Shown one piece after another: positions 27,286-36,948 of a DNA stretch of 64,000 bases. This DNA comes from Streptococcus parasanguinis. Its GTDB lineage: Bacteria > Bacillota > Bacilli > Lactobacillales > Streptococcaceae. The translations under genes were made by a program, and so were the position numbers. The DNA is taken from positions 1,392,501 through 1,456,500 of the forward strand of contig NZ_CP134147.1 of NCBI RefSeq assembly GCF_032163505.1, read 5' to 3'. The stretch's first letter is position 1. The number at the start of each line of letters is the position of its first letter. Below the pieces are notes generated by a model. That model ran no database searches. It was not told the DNA's origin and saw only the letters and a list, made by a program, of their open reading frames with translations.

Positions 27286-27319
27286 CAAAAAGAGGCGAAG
27301 ACAAAGGTCTCCAACCTCT
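27286..27319 (-). terminator. Terminator after the pspC-like operon
   Basis: Minus strand AGAGGTTGGAGAC / GTCTTCGCCTCT (imperfect stem, CTTT loop) followed by TTTTTGCTT. Confidence 0.65.
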
Positions 27320-27349
27320 AGGAAATGATGGGAACATATGAAAAATGCT

Positions 27350-27729
27350 CTAGCCTTCACCATGCAAGTAATCTGTAATCATGGATTTGATTCCGGTAGA
27401 GACCGCATAGACCACCGCATTTGAAGGGAATGCGATCAATCCGAGCATAAAGACGGCAGGTCCTCCCCCAACAAGGAGAAAACCAGATACAAAACCGGCA
27501 GAAATAAAATCGAAAACCGATAAATTTGTGGCTTTCTAGCCATTTCTGTTGGCAGAAACAAGAGGTAGAAGAGACTATTCCAAATGCCCAGTGGAAAAAG
27601 GGCCATTCCGATCAAAACTGTTCCAACTCCTTCTCCAAAAACACGATTTAAAATGAAAAACTGTCCTATAAAACTAAAGAAGATATATAGAATAAAAGCA
27701 AGGGAATAGAACTTCTGCTTCACTCGCAT
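27350..27729 (-). pseudogene. Frameshifted small polytopic membrane protein
   Basis: The frame beginning MRVKQKFYSLAFILYIFF (27729) runs through three hydrophobic segments to VFSLLG and then stops early at 27436 in unrelated sequence. If one G is added to the GGGGG run (plus-strand C at 27465-27469), the protein continues as GGGPAVFMLGLIAFPSNAVV with a fourth helix and ends at TAG 27350-27352 (127 residues). A homopolymer indel, a sequencing error or a phase-variable tract are the options. The gene sits 6 bases after the PspC-domain gene, so both form one operon. Function unknown. Confidence 0.7.
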
Positions 27730-27735
27730 CTCCTT

Positions 27736-28017
27736 TTAGAAAAATGGACTATCATTCTGATCATGGATGGGTTCGGCCTCTTTTCTTCGACGAGGTCGAG
27801 GGCCATTGTCAAATATTTCCTGCTCCTCCTCGTCCTTATAAGGTAAGGTCGTATCTAACAGTAAATAGATAATCACACCGATAAAGGCATGAGAAACCGT
27901 GAAAAGAATAAACAAGAAGCGTAGGAGAGTTACGCTAAGACCAAATTTATCAGCTAAGCCAGCTAGCACACCTGAAACCAGGCGATGTCGTTTTAATTTG
28001 TAAAATGATGATGTCAT
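27736..28017 (-). CDS. PspC-domain small membrane protein
   Basis: 93 residues. The PspC (phage-shock C-like) domain fills residues 5-60: FYKLKRHRLVSGVLAGLADK, then one hydrophobic helix around 32-57. The acidic/basic tail is poorly conserved. Homologues sense or buffer envelope stress, but no PspA/LiaF partner is adjacent here. Probably co-transcribed with the frameshifted membrane gene downstream. Confidence 0.85.
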   Translation of the reverse strand: MTSSFYKLKRHRLVSGVLAGLADKFGLSVTLLRFLFILFTVSHAFIGVIIYLLLDTTLPYKDEEEQEIFDNGPRPRRRKEAEPIHDQNDSPFF

Positions 28018-28091
28018 TTGATTTTCCTCTTTCTAGTTAGACCTATTTTAGCAGAGTCGAACTGGAAAGAGATCCGCCTAAAGACCGATTC

Positions 28092-28547
28092 TTACTCTTG
28101 TCTCATTTCAAGGAATTGCAGGCGGCTGTGACAGCGACCGCAGGCATATTTCTTCAGATCGATTTTTCGCTTTCGTCTATACTCTTGGCCACAATGGGGA
28201 CATTGATAGAGATAGATCCGCTTGACTCGCCCAGTTCTATCTGGTAGAGGAGGTGTGAAACGAAGACCGTCCACTTGCTGGAGAAGTTGCTTAAAGTCTA
28301 GATCTTTGTGGCGATAGCCTTTTCCTTGATCGTAAAGATGGTAATGGCAGAGCTCGTGACGGACGATTTTACGAAAGACCTCTAACCCGAAAGCTTGGTA
28401 TATTTTCGGGTTGAAATCAAGGTGTCGATCTTTGGGAAAGAAACGACCCCCAGTAGTTTGAAGACGTGAATTCCACTCTGCTTGATGGCGGAATTCTCTC
28501 CCAAAATCTTCTAGGGATACTTGGCGTACATACTCAGTCAGATTCAT
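28092..28547 (-). CDS. SprT-like metalloprotease-fold protein
   Basis: 151 residues. The zinc metalloprotease motif HELCHYH (about residues 65-71) is followed near the C-terminus by a zinc ribbon, [12 protein letters not shown] and CGRCHSRL. This is the bacterial SprT-like (YdcK) family, often listed as essential or conserved hypothetical; substrates are unknown. It overlaps the end of tex by 14 bases, so translation is probably coupled. Confidence 0.9.
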   Translation of the reverse strand: MNLTEYVRQVSLEDFGREFRHQAEWNSRLQTTGGRFFPKDRHLDFNPKIYQAFGLEVFRKIVRHELCHYHLYDQGKGYRHKDLDFKQLLQQVDGLRFTPPLPDRTGRVKRIYLYQCPHCGQEYRRKRKIDLKKYACGRCHSRLQFLEMRQE

Positions 28548-30660
28548 TCGGAGCTACCAAACTGAGATTGACTTTTTCGCGTTCCACATCAATCTTCTTC
28601 ACCCAGACGGTTACCAAATCACCTACTGATACGACCTGGCTTGGATGCTTGATAAACTGCTTGCTCATATGGGAGATATGAATCAAGCCATCTTCGTGAA
28701 TGCCAATATCGACAAAGGCCCCAAAGTCAACCACATTGCGCACAACCCCTTCTAATTTTTGGCCTATATGGAGGTCTTTAATATCCAAGACATCCTGACG
28801 GAGCACGGGTGCATCAAAGGAATCCCGCAAATCGCGACCTGGTTTTAGGAGATCGGCAATAATATCTTTCAGGGTTTCTGGTCCCAGATCCAGCTGAGTA
28901 GACATCTCCTTTATGTTCACAGCTTTTAATTTTTCCTGAGCGGATGCATCGAGGTCGGTAATTTCAAGAAGTTGAAAAAGTTTTTCAACTTCCTTGTAAC
29001 TTTCAGGGTGAACGCCGGTATTGTCCAAGATATTTTTACTTTCAGGAATGCGTAAGAATCCAGCCGCTTGCTCGAAAGCCTTGGCACCGAGGCGAGGGAC
29101 TTTTTTAATTTGCGCTCGTGAAAGAATCATTCCTTCTTCTTCCCGGTATTTCACGATATTTTCAGAGATGGTCTTATTGAGTCCTGCTACATGGGCTAAG
29201 AGAGAGGGACTAGCCGTATTGATATTGACCCCAACTTGGTTGACCACGGTGTCTACCACGAAATCCAAGCTTTCTGTCAGTTTTTTCTGATTGACATCGT
29301 GTTGGTATTGACCGACACCGATGGATTTGGCATCGATTTTCACCAATTCTGCTAGCGGATCTTGCAAGCGGCGGGCAATGGAGATGGCCGAGCGTTTTTC
29401 AACGGTTAGCTCTGGGAACTCATGACGGGCCAACTCACTAGCTGAGTAGACAGAGGCTCCGCTTTCATTGACAATAACATAGCGAACTCCTGGATGGTCA
29501 TGAAGCACCTCTGCGACAAAGGCCTCACTTTCACGGCTGGCGGTTCCATTTCCAATCGCAATAATTTCTACTCCGAACTCCTTGATCAAGGAAGACAGAT
29601 CCTTTTTAGCCTGCTCGATCTGAGCTGGTTTTGCAGGAGCAACTGGATAGATGACCTGGGTGGCAAGCATCTTTCCTGTCTCATCGACAACGGCTAGTTT
29701 AGCACCGGTCCGAAAGGCTGGGTCAAATCCAAGGACCACGCGCCCTTTTAATGGAGGAATGAGCAATAGATTCCGTAGATTCTCAGAGAACAATTGAATG
29801 GCTCCGTCTTCTGCCACCTCCGTCAACTCTGTCCGAATCCGACGTTCAATCGCGGGAACGATTTTTTTCTTAACCGCCTGTTGAATAACCTCATCGATAT
29901 AGGCATTTTTCGTTTTAAAACGAGCCTCAAAAATACGAATGATCCGATCCAGTTGATGCTCGAATCCAACTTTGAGAACGCCCAATTTTTCCCCACGATT
30001 GAGCGCCAGGGTCCGGTAGCCTTGCATACTCTTGATCTTCTCAGAAAAATCATAATAGATTTCAAAGGTTCTCTTAGGATCTAAGCTTTCATCCTTCAAG
30101 GTTGACGTCATGAGGGAATACCCATGAATTTCTTGATAGGTGAGGGCCCGTAATTGGGTATCCTCTGAAATAGCTTCTACCAGAATATCCACTGCACCAG
30201 CTAAAGCCGCAGTTTCAGTTGGGAAGGCCTCACAGGTAAATTTCTGAGCCTCTACTTCCAAGTTTGGACTATTTTGCAAAATGAGGCGTGCCAAGGGGAA
30301 AAGTCCTGCTTCTCGGGCAATCGTCGCCTTTGTCCGCCGTTTTTCCTTATAAGGGAGATAAAGCTCTTCGACATCCGCTAATTTTTCAGCAGCCTCAATA
30401 GCCTGCTTGAGCGCCTCTGTCAGTTTGCCTTGTTCCTCAATCTTAGCAAGGACGGTTTCCTTTCGTTCAGCCAGAGCCGTTAAGGATTTGTCCCGGTCAA
30501 TAATGGCCTTAATCGCTACTTCATCTAAATTTCCCGTCATATCTTTTCGATAGCGGGCAATAAAAGGAATGGTTGAGCCTTCTGCGGTCAGACTCAATAC
30601 GGTATCGATTTGTTTTAAGCTAACACCCAATTCTTGGGCTATTTTTTCATATTTATCCAT
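28534..30660 (-). CDS. tex: Tex-family RNA-binding transcription accessory protein
   Basis: The start [14 protein letters not shown] (30660) gives 708 residues; an in-frame ATG 11 codons earlier would lie upstream of the -10 box. The order is Tex N-terminal helices, a YqgF/RNase H-like domain ([19 protein letters not shown], near residue 320), helix-hairpin-helix repeats ([15 protein letters not shown]) and a C-terminal S1 domain ([20 protein letters not shown]). Tex binds nucleic acids and affects transcription; in pneumococcus it is dispensable. There is no clear ribosome-binding site before the ATG (see promoter). Confidence 0.96.
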   Translation of the reverse strand: MDKYEKIAQELGVSLKQIDTVLSLTAEGSTIPFIARYRKDMTGNLDEVAIKAIIDRDKSLTALAERKETVLAKIEEQGKLTEALKQAIEAAEKLADVEELYLPYKEKRRTKATIAREAGLFPLARLILQNSPNLEVEAQKFTCEAFPTETAALAGAVDILVEAISEDTQLRALTYQEIHGYSLMTSTLKDESLDPKRTFEIYYDFSEKIKSMQGYRTLALNRGEKLGVLKVGFEHQLDRIIRIFEARFKTKNAYIDEVIQQAVKKKIVPAIERRIRTELTEVAEDGAIQLFSENLRNLLLIPPLKGRVVLGFDPAFRTGAKLAVVDETGKMLATQVIYPVAPAKPAQIEQAKKDLSSLIKEFGVEIIAIGNGTASRESEAFVAEVLHDHPGVRYVIVNESGASVYSASELARHEFPELTVEKRSAISIARRLQDPLAELVKIDAKSIGVGQYQHDVNQKKLTESLDFVVDTVVNQVGVNINTASPSLLAHVAGLNKTISENIVKYREEEGMILSRAQIKKVPRLGAKAFEQAAGFLRIPESKNILDNTGVHPESYKEVEKLFQLLEITDLDASAQEKLKAVNIKEMSTQLDLGPETLKDIIADLLKPGRDLRDSFDAPVLRQDVLDIKDLHIGQKLEGVVRNVVDFGAFVDIGIHEDGLIHISHMSKQFIKHPSQVVSVGDLVTVWVKKIDVEREKVNLSLVAPNESD

Positions 30661-30667
30661 AGCTTCT

Positions 30668-30676
30668 ATTATAGCA
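30668..30676 (-). promoter_or_regulatory. Extended -10 of tex, possibly leaderless
   Basis: Minus strand TGC-TATAAT followed by AGAAGCT and then ATG; only seven bases separate the -10 from the start codon. Confidence 0.55.
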
Positions 30677-30811
30677 TATTTTGCTACCATCAAAGGGGAG
30701 ATCGCCTGTTCTGGTCTCTGTTTCAGGGATTTTTCATAGAATAATTTTGGCCCTATGGATCTTTCCTTTTATACTCCATTTCCCCCTTGCTCTTTCCTTT
30801 TTGTTATAATG

Positions 30812-30820
30812 AAAGAAAAT
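30812..30820 (+). promoter_or_regulatory. Extended -10 of the small-protein/permease operon
   Basis: TGT-TATAAT 17 bases before the AAGGAGG of the 49-residue gene. The 30690-30810 stretch shows nothing else. Confidence 0.6.
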
Positions 30821-30837
30821 AAAAAGGAGGCCCAACA

Positions 30838-30987
30838 ATGGCTATTAAATTCTCAAAAACAGATGATCTTGATAAAATGTTTGAAAATTTTGCGAGTTTT
30901 CCGGATGTAGAAAAGAAAGTAGAATTTCCTGAAGAAAAAAAGAAGGCAGAAACTGCTACCACTAAAGAAGCAAAGAAGGCTAAGTAA
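30838..30987 (+). CDS. 49-residue charged protein (SPJ_0845-like)
   Basis: Starts MAIKFSKTDDLDKMFENF and ends in an Ala/Lys/Glu-rich tail (TKEAKKAK). AAAAAGGAGG lies seven bases before the ATG, the strongest ribosome-binding site in this part of the window, so it is certainly translated. Its stop codon overlaps the ATG of the permease (TAATG). It resembles a small streptococcal family annotated SPJ_0845. No function is known; it is cytosolic and probably disordered at the C-terminus. Confidence 0.85.
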   Translation: MAIKFSKTDDLDKMFENFASFPDVEKKVEFPEEKKKAETATTKEAKKAK

Positions 30988-31892
30988 TGACATTCTTTCA
31001 ACACCTTCCCTCTAGCGTCTTGCAGGCTGGGGCTATTTTTCTCTCGATTATTATCGAAGCCCTACCGTTTGTCCTAATCGGAAGTATCGTTTCAGGGATT
31101 ATTGAGGTCTATATCACCCCCGAGAGGGTCTACCGCTTTCTTCCCAAGAATAAATTTGGGCGGATCTTCTTTGGGACCTTTATCGGCTTTATCTTTCCTT
31201 CCTGTGAATGTGGGATTGTTCCCATTATCAATCGCTTTCTAGAAAAGAAAGTCCCAAGTTATACTGCTGTTCCCTTTTTGGTGACAGCACCGGTCATCAA
31301 TCCCATCGTTCTCTTTGCGACCTACTCAGCTTTTGGGAATTCTGTCAAGATGGCCATCTACCGCGCCCTTGGTTCCCTACTGGTCGCAACGGTGCTAGGG
31401 ATCTTTCTTGGTTTTATTCAGACAGATTCGATCCAAAAAGAACATCGTAAGGCTGTACATGAACATGATTTTAGGGGCTTGAGCAAAGGTCAAAAGCTCT
31501 TTCAAGTCTTGGTGCAGGCGATTGATGAATTCTTTGACACGGGAAGTTACCTGGTATTTGGTTGTCTCTTTGCCAGTCTCGTCCAAGTCTATGTCCCAAC
31601 ACGGATCCTCACTTCAATCAGTGCGACACCAGTTATTGCTATTCTCCTTCTCATGGTCTTGTCCTTTCTCCTCTCACTTTGTAGTGAGGCGGACGCCTTT
31701 GTTGGATCCTCTCTTCTGACGAGTTTTGGAGTAGCGCCTGTTCTTGCCTTTCTGGTGATTGGGCCTATGCTTGATGTCAAAAATCTCCTCATGATGAAAA
31801 ATTATCTCAAGACCCGTTTTATCTGGCAATTTATCGGAATTGTGAGTGGGGTTGTGCTCCTTTATGCTTGGTTTGTGGGGGTGGTGCTATGA
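30987..31892 (+). CDS. YraQ/ArsP-family permease
   Basis: 301 residues, eight or so membrane helices. The DUF318/ArsP family features are IIEALPFVLIGSIVSGIIE near the start, FPSCECGIVPI with the conserved Cys pair (about residues 71-74), and a second-half SLCSEADAFVGSSL. ArsP proteins move trivalent organoarsenicals; YcgR-type members, which pair with a TIGR03943 protein as here, have unknown substrates. Translation is coupled to both neighbours. Confidence 0.88.
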   Translation: MTFFQHLPSSVLQAGAIFLSIIIEALPFVLIGSIVSGIIEVYITPERVYRFLPKNKFGRIFFGTFIGFIFPSCECGIVPIINRFLEKKVPSYTAVPFLVTAPVINPIVLFATYSAFGNSVKMAIYRALGSLLVATVLGIFLGFIQTDSIQKEHRKAVHEHDFRGLSKGQKLFQVLVQAIDEFFDTGSYLVFGCLFASLVQVYVPTRILTSISATPVIAILLLMVLSFLLSLCSEADAFVGSSLLTSFGVAPVLAFLVIGPMLDVKNLLMMKNYLKTRFIWQFIGIVSGVVLLYAWFVGVVL

Positions 31893-32704
31893 TTCGTTTC
31901 TTGATATTAGCTGGCTATTTTGAGCTCACCATGTACCTGCAATTATCTGGTAAGCTCAATCAATACATCAACTTACACTATTCTTACTTGGCTTATATTT
32001 CCATGTTCTTGTCCTTTGTTTTAGCTCTTGTGCAGCTGATCATCTGGGTCAAGCAGATGAAGATCCACAGTCATCTCTCTAGCTTCTGGGCAAAAGTGGC
32101 GAGTATCTTCTTGCTCTGTATTCCTTTGTTTGTCGGGCTATTTTTCCCTACAGTGACACTAGATTCCCAAACGGTTTCTGCCAAAGGCTACCACTTCCCG
32201 GTTGCGGCTGGATCTTCCAAGGAAATCCAGCAGGACGAAGGGACAACAACCCAGTATCTCAAACCGGATACTAGTAGCTATTTTACCAAGTCAGCCTATG
32301 AATCAGAAATGAAGCAGGCTGCAAAGAAATATGTTGATAAAAAAGTGATCCAGGTGACCACTGAGAATTACATGGAAGTCATGGAAGTGATTTATGATTA
32401 TCCTGACCAATTCGCAGGAAAGACGATCGAGTTGACCGGTTTTGTATACAATGACCCCAATAACAAGGACAGCCAATTCCTCTTTCGCTTTGGGATCATC
32501 CACTGTATCGCAGATTCCGGAGTCTACGGTCTCTTAACGACAGGTGCTCCGCAGCATTTCGAAAACAATACCTGGATCCATGCCAAAGGAACCTTGTCCA
32601 TTGAATACCACAAGCAGCTCAAACAAAGCTTGCCTGTCCTCCACATTAGCGATTGTAAGACCATTACAAAACCGGATAATCCTTATGTCTACCGCGTATT
32701 CTGA
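31889..32704 (+). CDS. TIGR03943-family (YcgQ-like) permease partner
   Basis: The start MIRFLILAGYFELTM (31889) overlaps the permease stop (ATGA), giving 271 residues. Three N-terminal membrane helices (to about residue 95) are followed by an extracellular domain with DQFAGKTIELTGFVYND and an HCIADSG stretch near residue 212. It always accompanies a YraQ-type permease. The pair may handle a metal or metalloid, but direct evidence is lacking. Confidence 0.88.
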   Translation: MIRFLILAGYFELTMYLQLSGKLNQYINLHYSYLAYISMFLSFVLALVQLIIWVKQMKIHSHLSSFWAKVASIFLLCIPLFVGLFFPTVTLDSQTVSAKGYHFPVAAGSSKEIQQDEGTTTQYLKPDTSSYFTKSAYESEMKQAAKKYVDKKVIQVTTENYMEVMEVIYDYPDQFAGKTIELTGFVYNDPNNKDSQFLFRFGIIHCIADSGVYGLLTTGAPQHFENNTWIHAKGTLSIEYHKQLKQSLPVLHISDCKTITKPDNPYVYRVF

Positions 32705-32755
32705 TGGATTCACCAAGTTTCTTCGGTGGTCGATCCAAACAGCTTATAACAGCTC

Positions 32756-32790
32756 AAGCTAGAATCCACATTGGTTCTAGCTTTTTCTAT
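32756..32790 (+). terminator. Terminator of the YraQ/TIGR03943 operon
   Basis: AAGCTAGAATCC / GGTTCTAGCTT stem with a 5-base loop and TTTTTC. Confidence 0.85.
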
Positions 32791-32868
32791 GCTTTCCTCT
32801 CAAATCCTCTAATCCAAGCGGAAAATATTCGGAACAACGATTCCATCAAAGAAATCTTGTAGATTTTA

Positions 32869-32877
32869 TGGTAAAAT
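32869..32877 (+). promoter_or_regulatory. Extended -10 of zwf
   Basis: TGG-TAAAAT about 32 bases before ATG 32909, like the tpiA promoter. No clear -35. Confidence 0.55.
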
Positions 32878-32908
32878 ATGGTTAATAAAATAGGAAATAG
32901 GTACTTAA

Positions 32909-34375
32909 ATGTCTTCAAAAGTTATTGTAACCATTTTCGGGGCCAGTGGAGATTTAGCCAAGCGCAAACTCTACCCATCCCTTTTTAGACTCTATAAATC
33001 AGGAAATCTATCTGAACACTTTGCGGTTATCGGAACAGCTCGCAGACCATGGAGCAAGGAGTACTTTGAATCAGTTGTGGTAGAATCTATCACAGATCTG
33101 GCAGATAGCCCTCAACAAGCTCAAGAATTCGCTAGCCATTTCTACTACCAAAGCCACGATGTCAATGATACCGAACATTACATCGCCCTGCGTGAATTGC
33201 AAAATAGCTTGGATGAAAAATACCAAACAGAACACAACAAGGTCTTCTTCTTGTCCATGGCTCCTCAATTTTTTGGAACCATTGCCAAACACCTCAAATC
33301 CGAAGGAATTGTGGATGGGCAAGGCTTTGAGCGCTTGATCGTTGAAAAACCTTTCGGTACAGACCTAGAAACGGCTAGTCAGCTCAACAAGGAATTGGAA
33401 GAAACCTTTAATGAAGAACAAATCTTCCGGATCGACCATTACCTTGGAAAAGAAATGATCCAAAATATCTTTGCTATTCGTTTTGGAAATCTTATTTTTG
33501 ATAATCTTTGGAACCGAGATTTTATTGACAATATCCAAATTACTTTTGCTGAACGCTTGGGGGTTGAAGAACGCGGTGGCTACTATGATCACTCGGGGGC
33601 CCTTCGAGATATGGTGCAAAACCATACCCTTCAGCTTTTGTCATTGCTTGCCATGGATAAACCAGCTACCTTTACCAAGGATGCGATTCGGGCAGAAAAA
33701 GTTAAAGTTTTTGAGCAATTGCACAATCCAACAGATGAGGAACTGAAGAAATTCTTTATCCGTGGTCAATACCATTCAGGTACGATCGAAGGGAAAAAAG
33801 ATATCTCTTATCGCAGTGAGCCAAATGTCGACCCTGAATCTACTACGGAGACCTATGCTTCTGGTGCATTCTTTGTTGATAGCGATCGATTCCGTGGAGT
33901 GCCTTTCTTCTTCCGTACCGGAAAACGTTTGACCCAAAAAGGAACTATGGTCAATGTGGTCTTCAAGCAAACCGACTCCATCTTTGGACATAGCTTGCAA
34001 CCAAATGTCTTGACCATTTATATCCAACCAAATGAAGGTTTCTCATTGAGCATCAACGGAAAAGAGGTCGGGGAAAAATTCAGCATCGCACCTATTTCCT
34101 TTGACTACGAAACAGATGCGACGGCAACTGGAGCTTCACCAGAGCCTTATGAAAAATTAATTTTCGACGTTTTGAACAATGACTCAACCAATTACAGCCA
34201 CTGGCAAGAAGTTCGTGCTTCATGGCAATTGATTGACCGGATTGAAAAACTATGGGCCGAAAATGGAGCACCGCTCTATGAATACAAGTCTGGATCCATG
34301 GGACCAACTGCATCCGATGATCTCCTTGCAGAGTACGGAGCCGAATGGGTTTGGAAACCTGAACCTAAGAATTAA
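32909..34375 (+). CDS. zwf: Glucose-6-phosphate 1-dehydrogenase
   Basis: 488 residues. Oxidises glucose 6-phosphate to the lactone with NADP, the entry to the oxidative pentose phosphate path. The coenzyme fold starts IFGASGDLAKRKLYPSL (about residues 9-25). The active site is RIDHYLGKE (about residues 176-184), with His and Lys both present. Full length, monocistronic, with a terminator. It feeds NADPH to reactions such as Gor. Confidence 0.98.
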   Translation: MSSKVIVTIFGASGDLAKRKLYPSLFRLYKSGNLSEHFAVIGTARRPWSKEYFESVVVESITDLADSPQQAQEFASHFYYQSHDVNDTEHYIALRELQNSLDEKYQTEHNKVFFLSMAPQFFGTIAKHLKSEGIVDGQGFERLIVEKPFGTDLETASQLNKELEETFNEEQIFRIDHYLGKEMIQNIFAIRFGNLIFDNLWNRDFIDNIQITFAERLGVEERGGYYDHSGALRDMVQNHTLQLLSLLAMDKPATFTKDAIRAEKVKVFEQLHNPTDEELKKFFIRGQYHSGTIEGKKDISYRSEPNVDPESTTETYASGAFFVDSDRFRGVPFFFRTGKRLTQKGTMVNVVFKQTDSIFGHSLQPNVLTIYIQPNEGFSLSINGKEVGEKFSIAPISFDYETDATATGASPEPYEKLIFDVLNNDSTNYSHWQEVRASWQLIDRIEKLWAENGAPLYEYKSGSMGPTASDDLLAEYGAEWVWKPEPKN

Positions 34376-34376
34376 G

Positions 34377-34406
34377 GAAAGCCACCTTCGGGTGGTTTTT
34401 TTTTGA
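34377..34406 (+). terminator. Intrinsic terminator of zwf
   Basis: AAGCCACC-TTCG-GGTGGTTT followed by a long T-run. Confidence 0.9.
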
Positions 34407-34420
34407 TAGCGCAAGGAAAC

Positions 34421-34457
34421 AAAAAGACAAATTGTCCTTCCAACAATTTGTCTTTTT
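34421..34457 (-). terminator. Terminator of the rnc-smc-ftsY operon
   Basis: AAAAAGACAAATTGT / ACAATTTGTCTTTTT, a 15-bp perfect stem with a 7-base loop; it works in both directions. Confidence 0.85.
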
Positions 34458-34468
34458 CTATTTGACTC

Positions 34469-36126
34469 TTAAATCAAGCCTTCCAAGAGGCCTTTCATGA
34501 AGTTTTCTGAGTGGAATGGTCCGATGTCATCAATCTTTTCTCCGAATCCAATCAACTTCACTGGAATGTCCAACTCTTCACGGATCGCAAGGACGACCCC
34601 ACCTCGAGCTGTTCCATCGATCTTGGTCAGTACAATTCCTGTCACAGGCGTAATTTTTGAAAATTCTTTAGCTTGCACCAAGGCATTTTGACCGGTTGAT
34701 GCATCGAGGGCCAGCAAGGTTTCATGCGGTGCATCAGGTACCACACGCTTGATAATGCGGCCGATTTTTTCAAGCTCTGCCATGAGGTTGTCCTTGTTTT
34801 GCAGACGCCCCGCTGTATCAATCATCAGAACATCGATGTTTTCAGCGATCGCGCGTTCCATTCCATCAAAGACGACGCTAGCAGGATCTGATTTTTCAGG
34901 ACCTGTTACAACTGGAACATCTACGCGGCGTCCCCATTCTGCCAGTTGAGCCACTGCTCCTGCACGGAAAGTATCTGCTGCAACCAACATGACTTTCTTA
35001 CCCTCTTGTTTGTAGCGATGGGCTAACTTCCCGATAGAGGTTGTTTTACCAACTCCATTGACCCCAACAAAGAGCATGACCGTGAGACCATCTTGAAAAC
35101 GAATGGCTTCATTAAATTGGCCATCCTTTTCATACAAGTCCACCAATTTTTCGATGATCACGCGCTTGAGAGCATCTGGTTTTTTGGCATTTTCCAAACG
35201 GGCTTCATAACGCAACTCTTCGGTTAAATTAGAGGCCACTTGAACCCCAACGTCACTCATGATCAAGAGTTCTTCCAATTCTTCAAAGAATTCTTCATCG
35301 ACTGAACGGAAATTGGCAAAGAAGGCATTGAGGCGTGCTCCAAATCCAGTCCGTGTCTTTTTCAAGCTACGATCGTATTTTTCCTGAATGGTTTCTTGCT
35401 GAGGCTTAACCTCGTCTGGAATTGGCTCTTCTGCCTCTTCAACAGTTCTTTCCTCAACGGCTGATGCAGCTTCTCCTTCCGGAAGTCTGGACTCAGCTTC
35501 TGCTACTTCTGAAGTTTCCTCCACTTGAGCAATCGCTTCTGATACTTCAGGTTCTGAAACCCCATCCTGAGCGTTACTTGTTCTGGAACTTCCTCTTCTG
35601 TCGTGCTCGCTTCTACTAGCTCAGCTTCAGATGATGGAGAAGCAATCGGTGACTCTTCTTCCAGTTCTGAACCATTAGCGCCATCTGGTTCTTCAACGGT
35701 TTCAGTTACTTTCGCTTCAATTTTCACTTCTTCAAGAGGCTCAGTCTCCGTTTCATCAGCTAGTGGTGAAACTTCTTCAGGACTTGCTTCTGTTTGAGCA
35801 GGTTCAAAGGCAACTGGAGACTCCTCTACCGGTTCTTGAACTTCAGGAGTCTCTGAAGTTCCTATTTCTTCAACAAGAGGTTCCTCTGCCGGCTCTTCTT
35901 GAGCAACGGTTGAAACAGGTTGATGAGTGGCTGCAATTCGCGCTTTGAGCTCTTGGTAGTAAGCCTCCATATCAGCGATTTTTTGCTCTTCCTTGTCATT
36001 TTGGGTAGCCGTCGGCTCCTCTTTGACAGTTTCTTCAACCTCAGTACTTTCCGTCACTTCTTCCGAAGACGGAAGCACTTTTTCAGTTTCTTCTTTTTTT
36101 CCAAATAAACGATCAAATAATCCCAT
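34469..36126 (-). pseudogene. ftsY: Signal recognition particle receptor FtsY, frame broken in the acidic region
   Basis: Two ORFs together make one FtsY of about 550 residues. The 5' part (36126-35503) begins MGLFDRLFGKKEET and encodes the acidic N-terminal A domain, but runs out of frame after EQVT. The 3' part re-enters frame as AQDGVSEPEVSEA and holds an intact NG GTPase domain: GVNGVGKTTSIGKLA, DTAGR, TKIDGTARGG. The frame is lost near 35568-35575 (one base missing, or two extra). FtsY receives SRP-bound ribosomes at the membrane. A GTG at 35524 could restart translation, but no ribosome-binding site precedes it. It may be a sequence error; streptococci also tolerate SRP loss. Confidence 0.85.
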
Positions 36127-36948
36127 TTATTCACTCTCCTTTAGCACATAATTTTCAATTGCCCATGCGACGGCATCCTGGTCATTGGTCACAGGGGCCA
36201 CAAGCGCTGCAACTTCCTTCACTGCTGGAATCGCATTGCCCATGGCAACTCCCAGTCCAGCCCACTGGATCATAGACAGGTCATTGGCTTCATCCCCACA
36301 GGCCATGACTTGATCAGCCTTAAGGCCCAAAATAGCTGCCAGTGCCTCTAAACCTGTTGCCTTGTGAACATTTTTAGGGCACCATTCCAACAACATTTCC
36401 CGAGATTTAAAAATTTCATAGTCTTGAAATAAGTCCGGCTTGATCTGCTTGATCGCTGCATCTAAAAAGTCTTGATCAACGGCTGTCACACACTTGTTGT
36501 AAGATATCGTGGATGGCAGATCTTTAAAATCTGTCTCAATAAAGTTCAGGTAGGGATTGTAAAGGGAATAGAGAGACTTTCGATCTGCATGAATCTCATA
36601 AACCCTTCCCTCACTGATAGCATCCAGCGGAAGGCCTAGACGGGCTGTTTCATCATGAATAGTTGCGACATCTTCTGGTGCCAAGACAACTTTTGAGAGG
36701 ATTTCTCCATTATTTCGCTGCACTAGACCACCGTTGAAAGTTATCGTATACTCTTCTTTAAGGCCTGCTGTTCCCAATTCTTCTAAAAGAAAATCCATGG
36801 CTTTCAAGGGACGACCAGTGGTTAGAACCACCTTGACACCTTGGGCCTGTGCAGCAGCAAGGGCTGCTCTATTGCGAGGGGAGATCTTTTTTTCTGAATT
36901 GAGAAGGGTCCCATCTAAATCCAGCGCAATCAAGGAAATCTGACTCAT
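36127..36948 (-). CDS. Cof-type HAD-IIB phosphatase (second copy)
   Basis: 273 residues. HAD motif I is LDLDGTLLNSEK (residues 8-19), motif II LTTGRP, and motif IV GDEANDLSMI near the C-terminus; the IIB cap lies between. Such enzymes dephosphorylate sugar phosphates or flavin/cofactor intermediates; the substrate is not predictable. It overlaps the preceding cof gene by 4 bases and abuts ftsY, in the conserved rnc-smc-cof-cof-ftsY operon. Confidence 0.93.
   Translation of the reverse strand: MSQISLIALDLDGTLLNSEKKISPRNRAALAAAQAQGVKVVLTTGRPLKAMDFLLEELGTAGLKEEYTITFNGGLVQRNNGEILSKVVLAPEDVATIHDETARLGLPLDAISEGRVYEIHADRKSLYSLYNPYLNFIETDFKDLPSTISYNKCVTAVDQDFLDAAIKQIKPDLFQDYEIFKSREMLLEWCPKNVHKATGLEALAAILGLKADQVMACGDEANDLSMIQWAGLGVAMGNAIPAVKEVAALVAPVTNDQDAVAWAIENYVLKESE

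Noticed and set aside
34469..35524. A separate short FtsY gene starting at GTG 35524
   Set aside because: The upstream ORF supplies the missing N-terminal domain and the junction reads through with one base change; a broken single gene is simpler.
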